Shown: positions 7,251 through 17,242 of the stretch, piece by piece | Position numbering within the stretch: the first letter of the stretch is position 1 | How the letters are laid out: the number at the start of each line of letters is the position of its first letter | Source: an uncultured Flavobacterium sp. | Lineage (GTDB): Bacteria; Bacteroidota; Bacteroidia; Flavobacteriales; Flavobacteriaceae | Length of the DNA: 64,000 bases | Direction: 5' to 3' | Assembly (NCBI RefSeq): GCF_946220915.1 | Contig: NZ_CAMIHH010000005.1 | Span: 1 to 64,000 of the forward strand | Program-made: the position numbers and the translations under genes | Notes under the pieces: model-generated | What the model was told of the DNA's origin: nothing | Seen by the model: only the letters and a program-made list of their open reading frames with translations | Databases searched by the model: none

Positions 7251-7280
7251 AGCCTCCCAGTAACGGGGGGCTTTTATTTT
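7251..7280 (+). terminator. Terminator, array copy 3
   Basis: AGCCTCCC-AGTAAC-GGGGGGCT followed by TTTTATTTTTTT. It marks the downstream end of the repeat array. Confidence 0.75.
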
Positions 7281-7334
7281 TTTAAAAAGTTGAATTTGTG
7301 CTAACTTATTTCAGGATGGGACAACCCCAAAAAC

Positions 7335-7370
7335 AAAAAAAGCCATCGGAGGACCCGATGGCTTTTTTTT
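7335..7370. terminator. Bidirectional terminator
   Basis: AGCCATCGG and CCGATGGCT form a 9-bp stem with a 4-nt loop (7341-7362), flanked by an A-run on the left and a T-run on the right. It can end transcripts from the array (plus) and from the T9SS protein gene (minus). Confidence 0.85.
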
Positions 7371-7384
7371 AAGGAGGAGGGATG

Positions 7385-8206
7385 TTACTGCACTACAAGC
7401 TTTCTTGTGGCAGTTTTGCCTTCTTGGCTTATTTTTACCATGTAAACGCCTGCCGTCAGGTTCGATACGTTTACTGTGTTATTATCTGTTGTTGCGTTTA
7501 CTACCTCTTTGCCCAGCAGGTCGTATATTGCTACGGTTTTAGGGGCATCGCTCTCTGTCAATACTGTTAGTATACCACTGTTAAGCGGGTTAGGGAACAT
7601 TTTTACGGCAGCTATGGCATGGTCGTTAACTCCGGCAGTTGTATTGTTTATGAGTGAAAAATCATCATAGTAGATGTATCCTCCAGCTTCACCTTGGTCG
7701 TAAGTCCTAACCTGGTAACGCAATTTCGCTGCTCCTTCTGGTACCGTACCGGTATGTGTTTTAAAAACCCATTGCGGGCTATCCGAAGAATAAGACTGGT
7801 CGCGAATTGCTGATTGCAGACTTTCGCCTAATTGCTGATTATTGCTATTTAACCATGAGGACCAAGTCCTGGTAGTAGCCTTTGAATCGTTGTCAAGGTA
7901 CCAGTAGCTGATAGTGTAGCTGTGTCCAACTACCACATTGATCAGGTTATTGTACTCCACGTACTGTGCGTCATCCACCTTAGACTGGTTCTTTATCGAA
8001 AAGCTACCGCCATGTACATTAGGCGCTGTGCCCTGAGTGATGTTGTGGTTAATATAATCCTGTGTAGCGTGAGGGAGGAAGTTTTCTGCTTTACCGTTTG
8101 TCCAATTCTCAACGCCAGGATTTAGTATTAGATTTTCTTGCGCCGAAGCAGTTAGTCCGGCCATCATGAGCCCGAGGGCAAAAAGGTATTGTTTTTTCAT
8201 TATCAT
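7385..8206 (-). CDS. Secreted T9SS type A sorting-domain protein (273 aa)
   Basis: A signal peptide (MKKQYLFALGLMMAGLTASA) starts at the third residue; ATG at 8206 or at 8200 are both possible, the second giving the more typical leader. Residues about 25-185 form an all-beta domain with conserved Trp/Tyr (GVENWTNG, YTISYWYLDND) resembling carbohydrate-binding modules. Residues about 205-273 are a T9SS type A sorting domain: MFPNPLNSG, VAIYDLLGKEV, LTAGVYMVKI and a final TRKLVVQ. The expected fate is secretion through the outer membrane with cleavage of the sorting domain. No catalytic domain is evident, so it may be a binding protein. It stands alone, with a terminator shared with the tRNA array. 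Confidence 0.85.
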   Translation of the reverse strand: MIMKKQYLFALGLMMAGLTASAQENLILNPGVENWTNGKAENFLPHATQDYINHNITQGTAPNVHGGSFSIKNQSKVDDAQYVEYNNLINVVVGHSYTISYWYLDNDSKATTRTWSSWLNSNNQQLGESLQSAIRDQSYSSDSPQWVFKTHTGTVPEGAAKLRYQVRTYDQGEAGGYIYYDDFSLINNTTAGVNDHAIAAVKMFPNPLNSGILTVLTESDAPKTVAIYDLLGKEVVNATTDNNTVNVSNLTAGVYMVKISQEGKTATRKLVVQ

Positions 8207-8320
8207 CGGTTTTTTATTTCGGTGTAAAATTATAAATCAGGGCTGTAATGCTCTAAGGATCGGCATTGTCAAATTGTTAGCACAATGTTATTAAAAGCTG
8301 TAAGTCAATGCTTACGGATA

Positions 8321-8354
8321 TAAAAAACTCCCGGCTGCCATAGCGGCCGGGAGT
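8321..8354 (-). terminator. Terminator of the 2952-aa protein gene
   Basis: ACTCCCGGC and GCCGGGAGT form a 9-bp GC-rich stem (8328-8354), followed on the minus strand by TTTTTTA. It lies 30 nt downstream of the stop codon. Confidence 0.8.
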
Positions 8355-8383
8355 CTCTAAATATGGGGGTATAGGCGGCTTGT

Positions 8384-11300
8384 TTAGAAGATCATCTTCT
8401 TGCTTACCTTGCCTTTTTCGGTAGCTACCTCTATGATCAGCATCTGCTCTTGTGCCTGTAGTCCGCTTATTACGGTCTCAGTCGCATTTACAGTGTCATT
8501 GCTGTATAGCAGGCTGCCCCTCAGGTCATATACCTTAACGCCTGTCATGTTTACAATGCCGGAGCTGATGTTGATGTCGCTGCCCTGCTTGTACACCATT
8601 ACGGTGTTGGCATCAAGTACCGGCTTGTCGGTGCTTAGTGCATCGGCATATATTACATCAAACCTGCCTGCAAAAGTACCTGCTTCGGTAGTAAAGCTGT
8701 AGGCGCTTTCGTTAAGGTCGTGCGTTATACCAAGCAGGTTATCCCTCAGGTAAATATCCTGGCCTTGCTCAAACACGCCTTCGGCATGGTCAATAGAAAC
8801 ATTGTACGTACCGGCAGCCGTTGCTTTGTAGCCCATAGGCACTTCGTCGGTATCTGTAAATGAAGGCCTTGCCTGTATGCCCAGTTTGTTTTCGCCCACA
8901 AGCGAGTAGAATGCAACAGGGCCATCGGTCATTGCATTTCCGTCCCATCCAAAGTCGATATCAAGCGTCGTGTGCTCAGTATAAGCTATCATCGACTGGC
9001 TAAATTGCCCGGCCTCATTTTTAAGGTTAAGCCATAGGCGCGATGCTGATGAAGGCTGATCCTGGGTGCCCGACCTGAACTGGTAATCATGGTGTTCTCC
9101 TACACGCATGCTGTTGTTAAAAGTTATCGTGCCGGAGTTTGCCTGCACAATAAAGCCCTGTCCGGCATTAATTACCCAGTTGTCGTTATTGTTTATGTTG
9201 TCAAACTCACCGTTGCTGGTATCGCCCCAGGTGTTGTCGTCATTTACGATCAAACCTGTCATTGTAAGCAATGCATAGCTCGATGTGCCGGCATTGTTCT
9301 TTTTCCTCCAGAAGGAGATCGAAGAGCCGTTTACAAGGTTGCCGCTGTTTTGCGTAAAGAATTCCGATACGTTTATAGGCGATGCATAAGGGTTACCCAC
9401 TGCATTGTAGCCGCTAAGGCCTGGTGTTACCGCTACGGTTACATCGCCGTTGTTTGGAGTTCCTACAAAGGTTCCCTGCCACTGCGTAGCCGGTGCCGGG
9501 GTATCCTCGTTATAAGCAGGGTGTGTGTTGGCCACACGGATAAGGTAACCGGTACCTTTGCCAAACGGTATGTTTCCGCTGTTTGTAGTGGTTGCAGTAA
9601 AGTTATCTTCCAGCGGATCGTAAGTGTAGAAGCGGTTTGTAAGCGTTTCAGGAGAGAAGCCTATAAGCGTTTCGTTAGCTACAGGCGAAGACCATAGTGC
9701 ATAGTCCAGCCTCCACATAGGTGCACTGTTCCTTTGTACAGTTACATTACCACTGTTAATGTTTGTGGCATTGCTTGTCTGGAGCAGGTTGGCATTGTTC
9801 TCTATCGTGATCTGTCCGCCAACAAGTACCCTGTCGCCAACTTCACCATTGTAAAGTTCTTCTTCACCTTCTGCTATTATATGGGTGCTGTTGTCAACTG
9901 CCACTGCACCGGCCACCACAAGGTCGCTGCCCGACTCTACAGTAAGGTGCCCGTTTCCGGTAACGTTTACTGCAGCTGCATCGGCTGTGCGGTTGTTGTC
10001 AATTTTTACAGTGCCGCTGGCAATGTATGCCGGAACGATATCAGACGGTATTTCGCCGCACGACCAGTTTTCAGGGTTAAACCAGTTGGTTGCATCACCT
10101 TCCGCATCACCCTGCCATGTATTTGGCGAAGCTGTTATTGTTACGCTTCCGGTAAGGTCGCCTGGTGCAGCCGAACATGTGCCGTTGTAAAGCGCTGTAA
10201 CGCTGTAGGTATTTACACCTTCTGCCGGTGTAACCGTAAGTGTATATACGCCTCCTGTAATGTCAGCCTCGTTCACAGTTACCGGTCCATGGGTTGTTGT
10301 GCCATCGGTATAGGTAAGCGATAGCGTGCCCTGGCCTGTAATTGCTATCTGTATCTCTGTGCTTGTGCCAAAGCAAAGGGCAGAAGCTTCAGAAATGATC
10401 GCGGCAGTTGGCCTTTCTTCCACCACTATTGGGGCAACCATGCCTGTAAAGGCTGCTGTACATCCCGTGGCTGTATTGGTTATGTCAAGGATCTCGATCT
10501 GGTACAGGCCGGTAGGCAGTGCCAGTTCAAATGAGCCCTCGCCGTCTGTATCGGCAATTACCTGAACAGTAGCAGGTGCTTCTGCCTCAATCCTGTAAGT
10601 AACGGTAGAAGTTGATCCGGCAGCAAGGCCAGTAAGCCCTATGCTGGCATTTTCCCCGTTGCATGTAGTAAATACTTCAACAGCTGTAAGAGTTGGCACA
10701 GGGTATACAACCACCGTAGCCGAATTGTTCGAGCCGAAGGTGGCCGCGCAGCTTCCCCCGTCAGTACGGGTAAGGCTTTGTACCGTTACAGCTTCACCGT
10801 TATTGGCATCGCTTACAGCAATTTCGAATGTAGCAATTCCGGAAGCATCGGCAGTTACGGTAGCCACGCCCGGAACAGCGCCCAATGTGTACGATACGCT
10901 AACTTCGGTATTGGCTAACAAGCCTGTAAGTGTTATAAGCGTATTCTCATCGGCACATACAGGCGCTGCCTGTACGCCTGCAAGCGTTGGCAATGCTTTC
11001 ACCTCTATGTTACTGCCATTATCATTGGTGCTCGCTGTCATTTGCAGGTCTTCAGAGATATGGATTACACGCACCCTGTAGTTTCCTGCAACCATGGTAG
11101 CAGGCAATGTAGCGCTAATAGGGCTTGTTGCGGCATCCATGCTTATGCTGTTTGAAATATTCGTTGGGAATACGCCTGAGGCATTGGAAAGCTGCACACG
11201 GAAGAACCCTGCAGGGAAGTTACCTTGTGTAGTAAATGCAACGCTTATGTTGTTTTGCGTAGCGGCACAGTATGGGCCAAATGCTGCCTCGGTTGTATTG

Positions 11301-14300
11301 ATCGACGGAGCCGCTTCAACAATGGCCGAAAGGTCTACAACGGTTGTAGCGCCGCCACCCGTAAATGTGATGCTTCCCGTGTAGCTGCCTATTACCTGGC
11401 CTGCCTGTAGCCTTACCGCTACCTGTGGGTTGGCCATGTTAAGGATACCGCCCGGGGCAGTATAGCTAAAGTTTCCGCTGGTGTTGTAGGCGTTAACGCC
11501 CAATGCTACTTCAAACGGTCCTGTTATGGTATAGCTTATGCTGCCTTCTTCCGGCGATAGGCCTGATCCGCTTATGTTTGTAATTTGTACCGGTACAGAT
11601 GGTCCCTGGCCCTGGTAAGCATGGAAGCTCGTGATAGGGTTTGGCGTTACGGTTAGCGACCTGATGTTTAGTACAGTCACCGTACCGTTGTAAGGGTTGT
11701 AAATATCGTTTCCGGTATTCGAAGCCACAATGTTGGCAGTGCCTGCAGCTACAATGGTTACGGTTGTAACACCGTTTTCATCGGTTTCAGTAGTCGCCAC
11801 ATCGGTGTTCGAACTTGCAATGACTACAGGCAATCCTGCGGCATTGGTATATTCTACTGTAAATGTGTCACCAGGGTTCAGGTTGGCCGGCAGCGGGTCG
11901 GGCTGCGTAGTAAAGGCAACCTGCTGGTCAATTTTGTTCACAACAAGGATCAGCGTCCTGGTGTTGCCGCTTGTAGGCGGGTTGGAAATGGTGTTGTAAT
12001 AGTTGCTGGCAGTTACAGGTATGCTGTAAGAGCCCGGCAGTATGTCACCGTCAAATGAGATCACGCCTGTAGCAGGATCAATGGATGCAAGGCCTTCTAC
12101 ACCTTCAGGGAAAGCAGCGCTGAATGTAATGGTCGGGCTGCCCGTTGCATTCACATCAAAGCTGGCATTTTCAGCGCCATGCGCCATGGTATAGGTAGTA
12201 GTGCCGTTAGCAAGCAGGTTACTGATCGTTGGCACAGTACCCGGTACAGCAGTAGCCTGGGTTATATCTGCTGTCATCACGAAGTCATTTATACTGAAAG
12301 TTCCACCAGTTGCCGATGCATTAAATCCATAAAGGCGAAGCTCCACACCAGCTATACCATTTGTAGTTGCGGAAGTAACATTCTGCAACGATGAAAGGTC
12401 AATGTTCATAACAGAAGGGTCACCGGTATTACTAACACTGCCCGACGCAATTACTGATGAGTAATTGTCTATACTTGAGCGTACTTCGTATTTTTTTGGT
12501 CCTGTAGAGGAACTTTGCCAAGTTCCTGTAAGCGATACAAAATCGATTTGATTAGCAGATAATGGCGCTAATCTAAAGGAGAAATAATCGGATGTGCCAA
12601 TACTGTTAGCACTAGTCCCCCAGTTATTTCCGCCATACCTGTTACTGTAGGAACTAAGTCCCACACCCGATCCAACTCCAAGCCCCGTAGGTGCGGCAAT
12701 ATAGGTGCTGTTGTAAGTTTGTCCAGAAGTATAAGGGTTAGACTGACTTGAACCTGCTACACCATTTGACCAAATTGCAAGTGGATTAGGTGAAACATCG
12801 GTTTGCTCTACTTCCTGGATGATAAGCCATCCGTTTACAAGAACAAGCTCGTAATTGTCGGCATCGCCCGGAGATAATGTTATCGTGTAAGCACCCGGCG
12901 TATTGGTGTTCGGGATGTTTACCGATGCTTCAGGAACTTCGGCAATGTCTGCTGTAGTGTCACCGGCTACAAAACCTTCAAAGGTTACGGCAAGCGTACC
13001 TACAGCCTGGCCTTTATTGATGGTTTTGTTGGTAGCCCTTGCAATAAGCTCTTTTTTCGTGATCGATCCCGATAGTAGCGGATCCGGCTGTACAAGTTCA
13101 TAGTTGCCTGAACCTGCACCCGATAGGGCCAGGGTTACATAATGCGTGCCTACATTTGGCAGCGCATAAGCACCTGTAGAAGCAGTAACCGTTTCATCAC
13201 CCTCTTCAAGGCCTGTTAGCGTTACACCGCTTACCTGGGCAGCAGTGGTGCCATCATATATTTTCGAAGCTACTTCGCCACCTTGTGCTTCAACCTGTTT
13301 AGGGGTAATGTTAGCAACCAGTGTTGGCTGGGCAAGGGTGTAGTTGGCAGCATCGCTGCCACCCAGCGAATAACCTGTAACACTTACTGTTCTTTCACCA
13401 ACGTTATAGTCATTAAACACGGCAACAGGGCTGCCTTGCAGGGTTATCACATCGTCATTAATAGCTGTAACACTGGCAATGCCGCTTATTGTTGCAGCTG
13501 TAGTCCTGTCATACACCTTGTCAAGAGCTGAAACGCCGCTAACAGACAGCTGCATTGGCGTGATATCTGCAGTCAGGCCAACAGGCTGCGTAATGGTATA
13601 GTTGGCTGCATCTGTACCGGTAAGCACAATGGCTGCTGTTACCTCAATTCCCTCTGCTACATCAGCCGAGGCAAATGCACCTGTTCCGGTAAAAGTTACG
13701 TTATCGCCGGAAGCAACGCCTGTAAGCGTACCGGTTATCGTAGCCGATGTTGTGCCATCGTAAATTTTATCAAGCGCCATGGCGTTATCAAGCGAAAGTG
13801 GCATGCCCACAATGTTTCCTGTAAGCCCTGTTGGCTGCGCAAGTGTATAGTTGGCGGCTGCGCTTCCTGTAAGTACAAGGTTGCTTACAGCTATGCCTGT
13901 GCCGGGTGTTTCCTGTGCGAATGTACCCGATAGTATCTGTACATCATTTTCATCACCGGCAACAATGCCTTCTATCACTGCATTTTCAATCGTAGCGGCA
14001 TCCGTTCCGTCGTAGGCTTTTTCCACCACGTCGGCGCTGGTAACGCTCAGTTCTTTAGCAATGATTTCTGCCGTAAGGCCAAGAGGCTGTGTAAGTGTAT
14101 AGTTGGCCGCATCATTGCCCGAAAGCGACAGGGCAGCCGTAACCGGCTTGTTTGTACCCACTATGAAATCTTCAAATGAACCTCCGCCCGTTACAGTCAC
14201 GTTGTCTCCAGTTTCAACACCCGTTACTGCTGTTATGGTGATGGTAGCGTTTGTAGTACGGTCATATTCTTTATTGTCAGCAGTAGCAGTTACTGTAATT

Positions 14301-17242
14301 TCCTTGCCCGTAATGTCGGCAGAAAGCCCTGTAGGCTGCACCAGTACATAGTTGCCCGCATCGTCGCCGGCAAGCGTAGCGGTAGAAGTTACCAAAATTC
14401 CTGTGCCGACAGCAGGCGTTGCAAATGTACCTGTACCGTTCAGGGTAACTACGTCGCCCGGAACAGCTCCTGTAAGCATACCTGTTATTACGGCCGCTGT
14501 GGTACCGTCATAAGTTTTGCTTTGTGCTACAGCATCAGGAAGGGTAAGTTCAGCAGGCACAATGTTGCCCGTAAGCCCTGTTGGCTGTGTAAGGAAGTAG
14601 TTATCTATGTCAGCGCCGCTTATTCCGTATATTGTCTCAACCGCAATGCCGTTGGCAACATCAACAGAGGCAAACTGGCCTGTTCCGTCAAGTGTTACGT
14701 CATCGCCGGATACCACACCCGGAATTGTTCCTGTAACTTCGGCAATGTCGCCGCCGTTATATACTTTGTCGGTTACGGCAGCATTGGCTACAATAAGCTC
14801 TTTTTTGTTTATCACAAGTTCCTGCGGTACGGCAGGGGCAGGGTTGTATGTGCTGTTACCTTCCTGTAGTGCAGTGATCGTCACTGTGCCGGCACCAGTA
14901 ATGGTAATTGTATTGCCCGATACCGTAGCTACATTTTCATCAGAACTGCTAAAGGAAACAGGCAGGCCGGATGTAGAGGTTGCCGAAACCGTAAATGGCG
15001 CATCGCCATAGGTAACGGAAGCAAGCGCACCAAAAGTAATGGTCTGGTTGGCCAGCCCTGTATCGTTGATGTTGGCTGACAGTCCTGTTGGCTGTGCAAG
15101 GGTATAGTTCGCAATATCAGCACCTGTAATGGCATAGCCTGATACGGTAACCGGTATGTTGCCACCCGGCCCAATGTTGTCAAAAACCGCAGTTGCAGTT
15201 CCTGTAAGGTTAACATCCTCGCCGGTAACAACGCCTGTAAGTTCGGCAGTTCCCGTTATTTCGGCATCAGTAGTACCGTCAAACGATTTGTTGGCTATGG
15301 CAATGCCGCTTACAGTTAATTCTTTGGCTGTAATGTCAGCCGTATAATCAAACAGGTCGCCTCCAAGCTCATACTTTGCAGCATGGGCCCCGGCCAGTAC
15401 GTAATAGGCAACAACGGTTTTGCCGGTGCCTACGTTTTCATCTTCAAATATTGCCTCTACGGGCGAAGCAAGCACCACTTCATCCTCGCCTACAATTCCG
15501 CTGCCAATTGTTGCACCGGTTACGGTTGCAACATCAGTGCCGTCGTATGCCTTGTTCTGGGCAACAGCCCCGGTTATGGTAAGCTGCTTTTTATTTACGG
15601 TAAGGATCTGCATTTCTTCACTTGCAGCTTCATAGCTGTCGTTACCGGCCTGGTTGGCCCTGATGATAACCTCGCCCGGCCCAACAATGGTTACAACGTC
15701 TCCCGAAATGGTAGCTATCGTTTCGTCATCGCTCGTATATACTATCGGCTGGCCCGATGCGCCGCCTGTAGCCGTCAGCGTAAAGTTAGGATCGCCATAA
15801 GTTACGGTTGGCAAAGCGCCAAAAGTTATTGTCTGTGTAGCTTTGGTAATGTTGAATGCAGCACTGTCTGCGCTCCAGCCATTTGTTGTTGCAGTAAGGC
15901 CAAGGCCATTAGCGGCTACGGTATGCGTAAGCCCCGTAAAAGTTGCAAGGCCTGTTGCAGCGCTCACACTTACCGGCGCACCGGTAAGCGTTCCTGTCGA
16001 GGCAAGGGTTACATTGGCAGTAAAGTCAAGGTCACGGTTACCGTTTGCGTCGTTGGCGCTTACGGCAACGGCAGGTGTCATGGCCGCATTTACAGCGGTA
16101 TTTGAAGGCTGCGTAGCAAAAGCAAGCCTGTCGGCAGCAACTTCAATGCGGTTGGCATCTCCCGATACAGAAGTTGTTGCCGCGCCTGCATTTGCAGCAG
16201 CAAACTTAGAACTGCCCGATGAAGGCGCAGTGGCAGAACTTACGGTAAAGCGTAATTGTGCGTTATCTGTTACTGTAGGCTTGAAAGAGGCCCTTAACGT
16301 AAAAGTTTTAGTCCCTCCATCTGTCGTTGTGAGGCCTGAAAGGCTGGTAAAGCTCGCCGTGCCCGAAGTAACGGCTACGTCGCCTCTTTTGGTAGTGCCG
16401 TCATATAGGGCAAGCCTGCTTACATTGGCAAAATTTGCCACTGTAAAGTTTATTGCGCTAAGTGTAGTCCCGTTAGAGTCGCCGTCTGTTGTACCGGCGC
16501 CGTCGCGGATGGTATAGCTTCCTACCTCTACAGAGTTAGAAGTGTTGATTTCGGTAGTTGCCTGGTATAGTGCATAGTTTATATTGGTAGGCTCTGCGAA
16601 TGCAGTGTTCCTTATAATGTCAGAATCATCCGATGGTCCTACAGCTGCAATAGATCGTACCTGTACGTCCCTTAAACCAATTAGTGGAGATGATCCGCTG
16701 CCGCCTCCCCTGTTAGATGACCATGAAACCGTAAATGTGGCTCCGTTGGCAATATTAAGATTAGAAAGCGTAACTGATTTTTGAGCAGGGGAAGAAGGCG
16801 TGTTGTCGTTTGATTGTGTCCAGTTCAGGGCGGTCACGGCACCTAATGAAGACGAAACTGCCCAATTGGGTGTCCTGGAGTTTGTTGCAATTGTAAAAGC
16901 CTTATATTCAATTTCTACCGACGTAATTGCACTCCCGGTGTTATTCTTGAATGTTGCAGTTAGGGTTGTGCTGGTTGCGTTACTTGAACCCCTCCAGCCA
17001 AAACCGCCGTTGGATGTGGAATATACACCACCACCTGTGCTACTGGTGGAAGTACCTTGGTAGCTACCCCCATTCCACGTAAACCCGTTGGGCAAGGATC
17101 CAGCCCATCCATTCAGGCTGGTGTTGTAGTCTGTGTTATGGGCGGCAATGGAAACCTGCTGCCCCCACGAAACAAGCGTTGTTAAAAAAAGGGCCAGCGC
17201 AAACAAGCCCTTTAACCGCTTTTGATGTAGTAATTTCATCAT
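8384..17242 (-). CDS. Giant T9SS type C protein with YDG and MBG repeats (2952 aa)
   Basis: After a signal peptide (about residues 1-27, ending SWGQQ) comes a beta-rich N-terminal domain (30-200) and Ig-like segments. Residues about 470-1480 hold two MBG-type repeats (ITFGALPTVTYGD, ITFGALASVTYGD) and nine YDG-type repeats marked by K-x-Y-D-G-T-x-x-A and YTLxQPTGL. Further Ig-like domains follow, some with paired cysteines. The final 550 residues, from RLDYALWSSP to KVSKKMIF, are the long type C sorting module also found in the protein at 165-3890. Such architectures belong to long surface adhesins. No enzyme motif is seen. MMKLL allows either of two adjacent ATGs. The frame is open across 8.9 kb without a break. 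Confidence 0.88.
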   Translation of the reverse strand: MMKLLHQKRLKGLFALALFLTTLVSWGQQVSIAAHNTDYNTSLNGWAGSLPNGFTWNGGSYQGTSTSSTGGGVYSTSNGGFGWRGSSNATSTTLTATFKNNTGSAITSVEIEYKAFTIATNSRTPNWAVSSSLGAVTALNWTQSNDNTPSSPAQKSVTLSNLNIANGATFTVSWSSNRGGGSGSSPLIGLRDVQVRSIAAVGPSDDSDIIRNTAFAEPTNINYALYQATTEINTSNSVEVGSYTIRDGAGTTDGDSNGTTLSAINFTVANFANVSRLALYDGTTKRGDVAVTSGTASFTSLSGLTTTDGGTKTFTLRASFKPTVTDNAQLRFTVSSATAPSSGSSKFAAANAGAATTSVSGDANRIEVAADRLAFATQPSNTAVNAAMTPAVAVSANDANGNRDLDFTANVTLASTGTLTGAPVSVSAATGLATFTGLTHTVAANGLGLTATTNGWSADSAAFNITKATQTITFGALPTVTYGDPNFTLTATGGASGQPIVYTSDDETIATISGDVVTIVGPGEVIIRANQAGNDSYEAASEEMQILTVNKKQLTITGAVAQNKAYDGTDVATVTGATIGSGIVGEDEVVLASPVEAIFEDENVGTGKTVVAYYVLAGAHAAKYELGGDLFDYTADITAKELTVSGIAIANKSFDGTTDAEITGTAELTGVVTGEDVNLTGTATAVFDNIGPGGNIPVTVSGYAITGADIANYTLAQPTGLSANINDTGLANQTITFGALASVTYGDAPFTVSATSTSGLPVSFSSSDENVATVSGNTITITGAGTVTITALQEGNSTYNPAPAVPQELVINKKELIVANAAVTDKVYNGGDIAEVTGTIPGVVSGDDVTLDGTGQFASVDVANGIAVETIYGISGADIDNYFLTQPTGLTGNIVPAELTLPDAVAQSKTYDGTTAAVITGMLTGAVPGDVVTLNGTGTFATPAVGTGILVTSTATLAGDDAGNYVLVQPTGLSADITGKEITVTATADNKEYDRTTNATITITAVTGVETGDNVTVTGGGSFEDFIVGTNKPVTAALSLSGNDAANYTLTQPLGLTAEIIAKELSVTSADVVEKAYDGTDAATIENAVIEGIVAGDENDVQILSGTFAQETPGTGIAVSNLVLTGSAAANYTLAQPTGLTGNIVGMPLSLDNAMALDKIYDGTTSATITGTLTGVASGDNVTFTGTGAFASADVAEGIEVTAAIVLTGTDAANYTITQPVGLTADITPMQLSVSGVSALDKVYDRTTAATISGIASVTAINDDVITLQGSPVAVFNDYNVGERTVSVTGYSLGGSDAANYTLAQPTLVANITPKQVEAQGGEVASKIYDGTTAAQVSGVTLTGLEEGDETVTASTGAYALPNVGTHYVTLALSGAGSGNYELVQPDPLLSGSITKKELIARATNKTINKGQAVGTLAVTFEGFVAGDTTADIAEVPEASVNIPNTNTPGAYTITLSPGDADNYELVLVNGWLIIQEVEQTDVSPNPLAIWSNGVAGSSQSNPYTSGQTYNSTYIAAPTGLGVGSGVGLSSYSNRYGGNNWGTSANSIGTSDYFSFRLAPLSANQIDFVSLTGTWQSSSTGPKKYEVRSSIDNYSSVIASGSVSNTGDPSVMNIDLSSLQNVTSATTNGIAGVELRLYGFNASATGGTFSINDFVMTADITQATAVPGTVPTISNLLANGTTTYTMAHGAENASFDVNATGSPTITFSAAFPEGVEGLASIDPATGVISFDGDILPGSYSIPVTASNYYNTISNPPTSGNTRTLILVVNKIDQQVAFTTQPDPLPANLNPGDTFTVEYTNAAGLPVVIASSNTDVATTETDENGVTTVTIVAAGTANIVASNTGNDIYNPYNGTVTVLNIRSLTVTPNPITSFHAYQGQGPSVPVQITNISGSGLSPEEGSISYTITGPFEVALGVNAYNTSGNFSYTAPGGILNMANPQVAVRLQAGQVIGSYTGSITFTGGGATTVVDLSAIVEAAPSINTTEAAFGPYCAATQNNISVAFTTQGNFPAGFFRVQLSNASGVFPTNISNSISMDAATSPISATLPATMVAGNYRVRVIHISEDLQMTASTNDNGSNIEVKALPTLAGVQAAPVCADENTLITLTGLLANTEVSVSYTLGAVPGVATVTADASGIATFEIAVSDANNGEAVTVQSLTRTDGGSCAATFGSNNSATVVVYPVPTLTAVEVFTTCNGENASIGLTGLAAGSTSTVTYRIEAEAPATVQVIADTDGEGSFELALPTGLYQIEILDITNTATGCTAAFTGMVAPIVVEERPTAAIISEASALCFGTSTEIQIAITGQGTLSLTYTDGTTTHGPVTVNEADITGGVYTLTVTPAEGVNTYSVTALYNGTCSAAPGDLTGSVTITASPNTWQGDAEGDATNWFNPENWSCGEIPSDIVPAYIASGTVKIDNNRTADAAAVNVTGNGHLTVESGSDLVVAGAVAVDNSTHIIAEGEEELYNGEVGDRVLVGGQITIENNANLLQTSNATNINSGNVTVQRNSAPMWRLDYALWSSPVANETLIGFSPETLTNRFYTYDPLEDNFTATTTNSGNIPFGKGTGYLIRVANTHPAYNEDTPAPATQWQGTFVGTPNNGDVTVAVTPGLSGYNAVGNPYASPINVSEFFTQNSGNLVNGSSISFWRKKNNAGTSSYALLTMTGLIVNDDNTWGDTSNGEFDNINNNDNWVINAGQGFIVQANSGTITFNNSMRVGEHHDYQFRSGTQDQPSSASRLWLNLKNEAGQFSQSMIAYTEHTTLDIDFGWDGNAMTDGPVAFYSLVGENKLGIQARPSFTDTDEVPMGYKATAAGTYNVSIDHAEGVFEQGQDIYLRDNLLGITHDLNESAYSFTTEAGTFAGRFDVIYADALSTDKPVLDANTVMVYKQGSDINISSGIVNMTGVKVYDLRGSLLYSNDTVNATETVISGLQAQEQMLIIEVATEKGKVSKKMIF
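12800..15840 (-). repeat. Coding repeat array: nine YDG and two MBG modules
   Basis: Within the 2952-aa protein, modules of about 75-85 residues recur, each with KxYDGTxxAxITG near its start and a YTLxQPTGLxxNI end. Copies are diverged in sequence, so the array is old rather than freshly amplified. Confidence 0.8.

Larger units (their letters stand above)
6469..7277 (+). repeat. Tandem tRNA-Leu-3'-half / terminator / GIY-YIG repeat array
   Basis: Three copies of the tRNA-Leu 3' half begin at 6469 (inside the intact tRNA), 6813 and 7177, each followed by the same terminator hairpin; the first two are also followed by the same GIY-YIG gene. From the second copy on the period is exactly 364 bp. 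The first unit is 344 bp because the intact tRNA lacks the 20-bp palindrome found in the two partial copies. The repeated DNA is identical except for a few bases in the palindrome, the T arm and the terminator loop. The upstream boundary of homology is CGACTCAA, the 5' side of the anticodon stem. Confidence 0.9.

Noticed and set aside
6440..7280. Prophage or integrative element at tRNA-Leu with an integrase
   Set aside because: No integrase, excisionase or cargo beyond the two nuclease genes is present between the tRNA copies; the units are only 344-364 bp.
9089..9697. Long plus-strand frame (202 codons) opposite the 2952-aa protein, one of many such frames between 8.4 and 28.8 kb
   Set aside because: They are antisense shadows of repeat-rich coding DNA, have unlikely Cys/Arg/Tyr-rich composition, no conserved motifs, and overlap a gene with clear domains.
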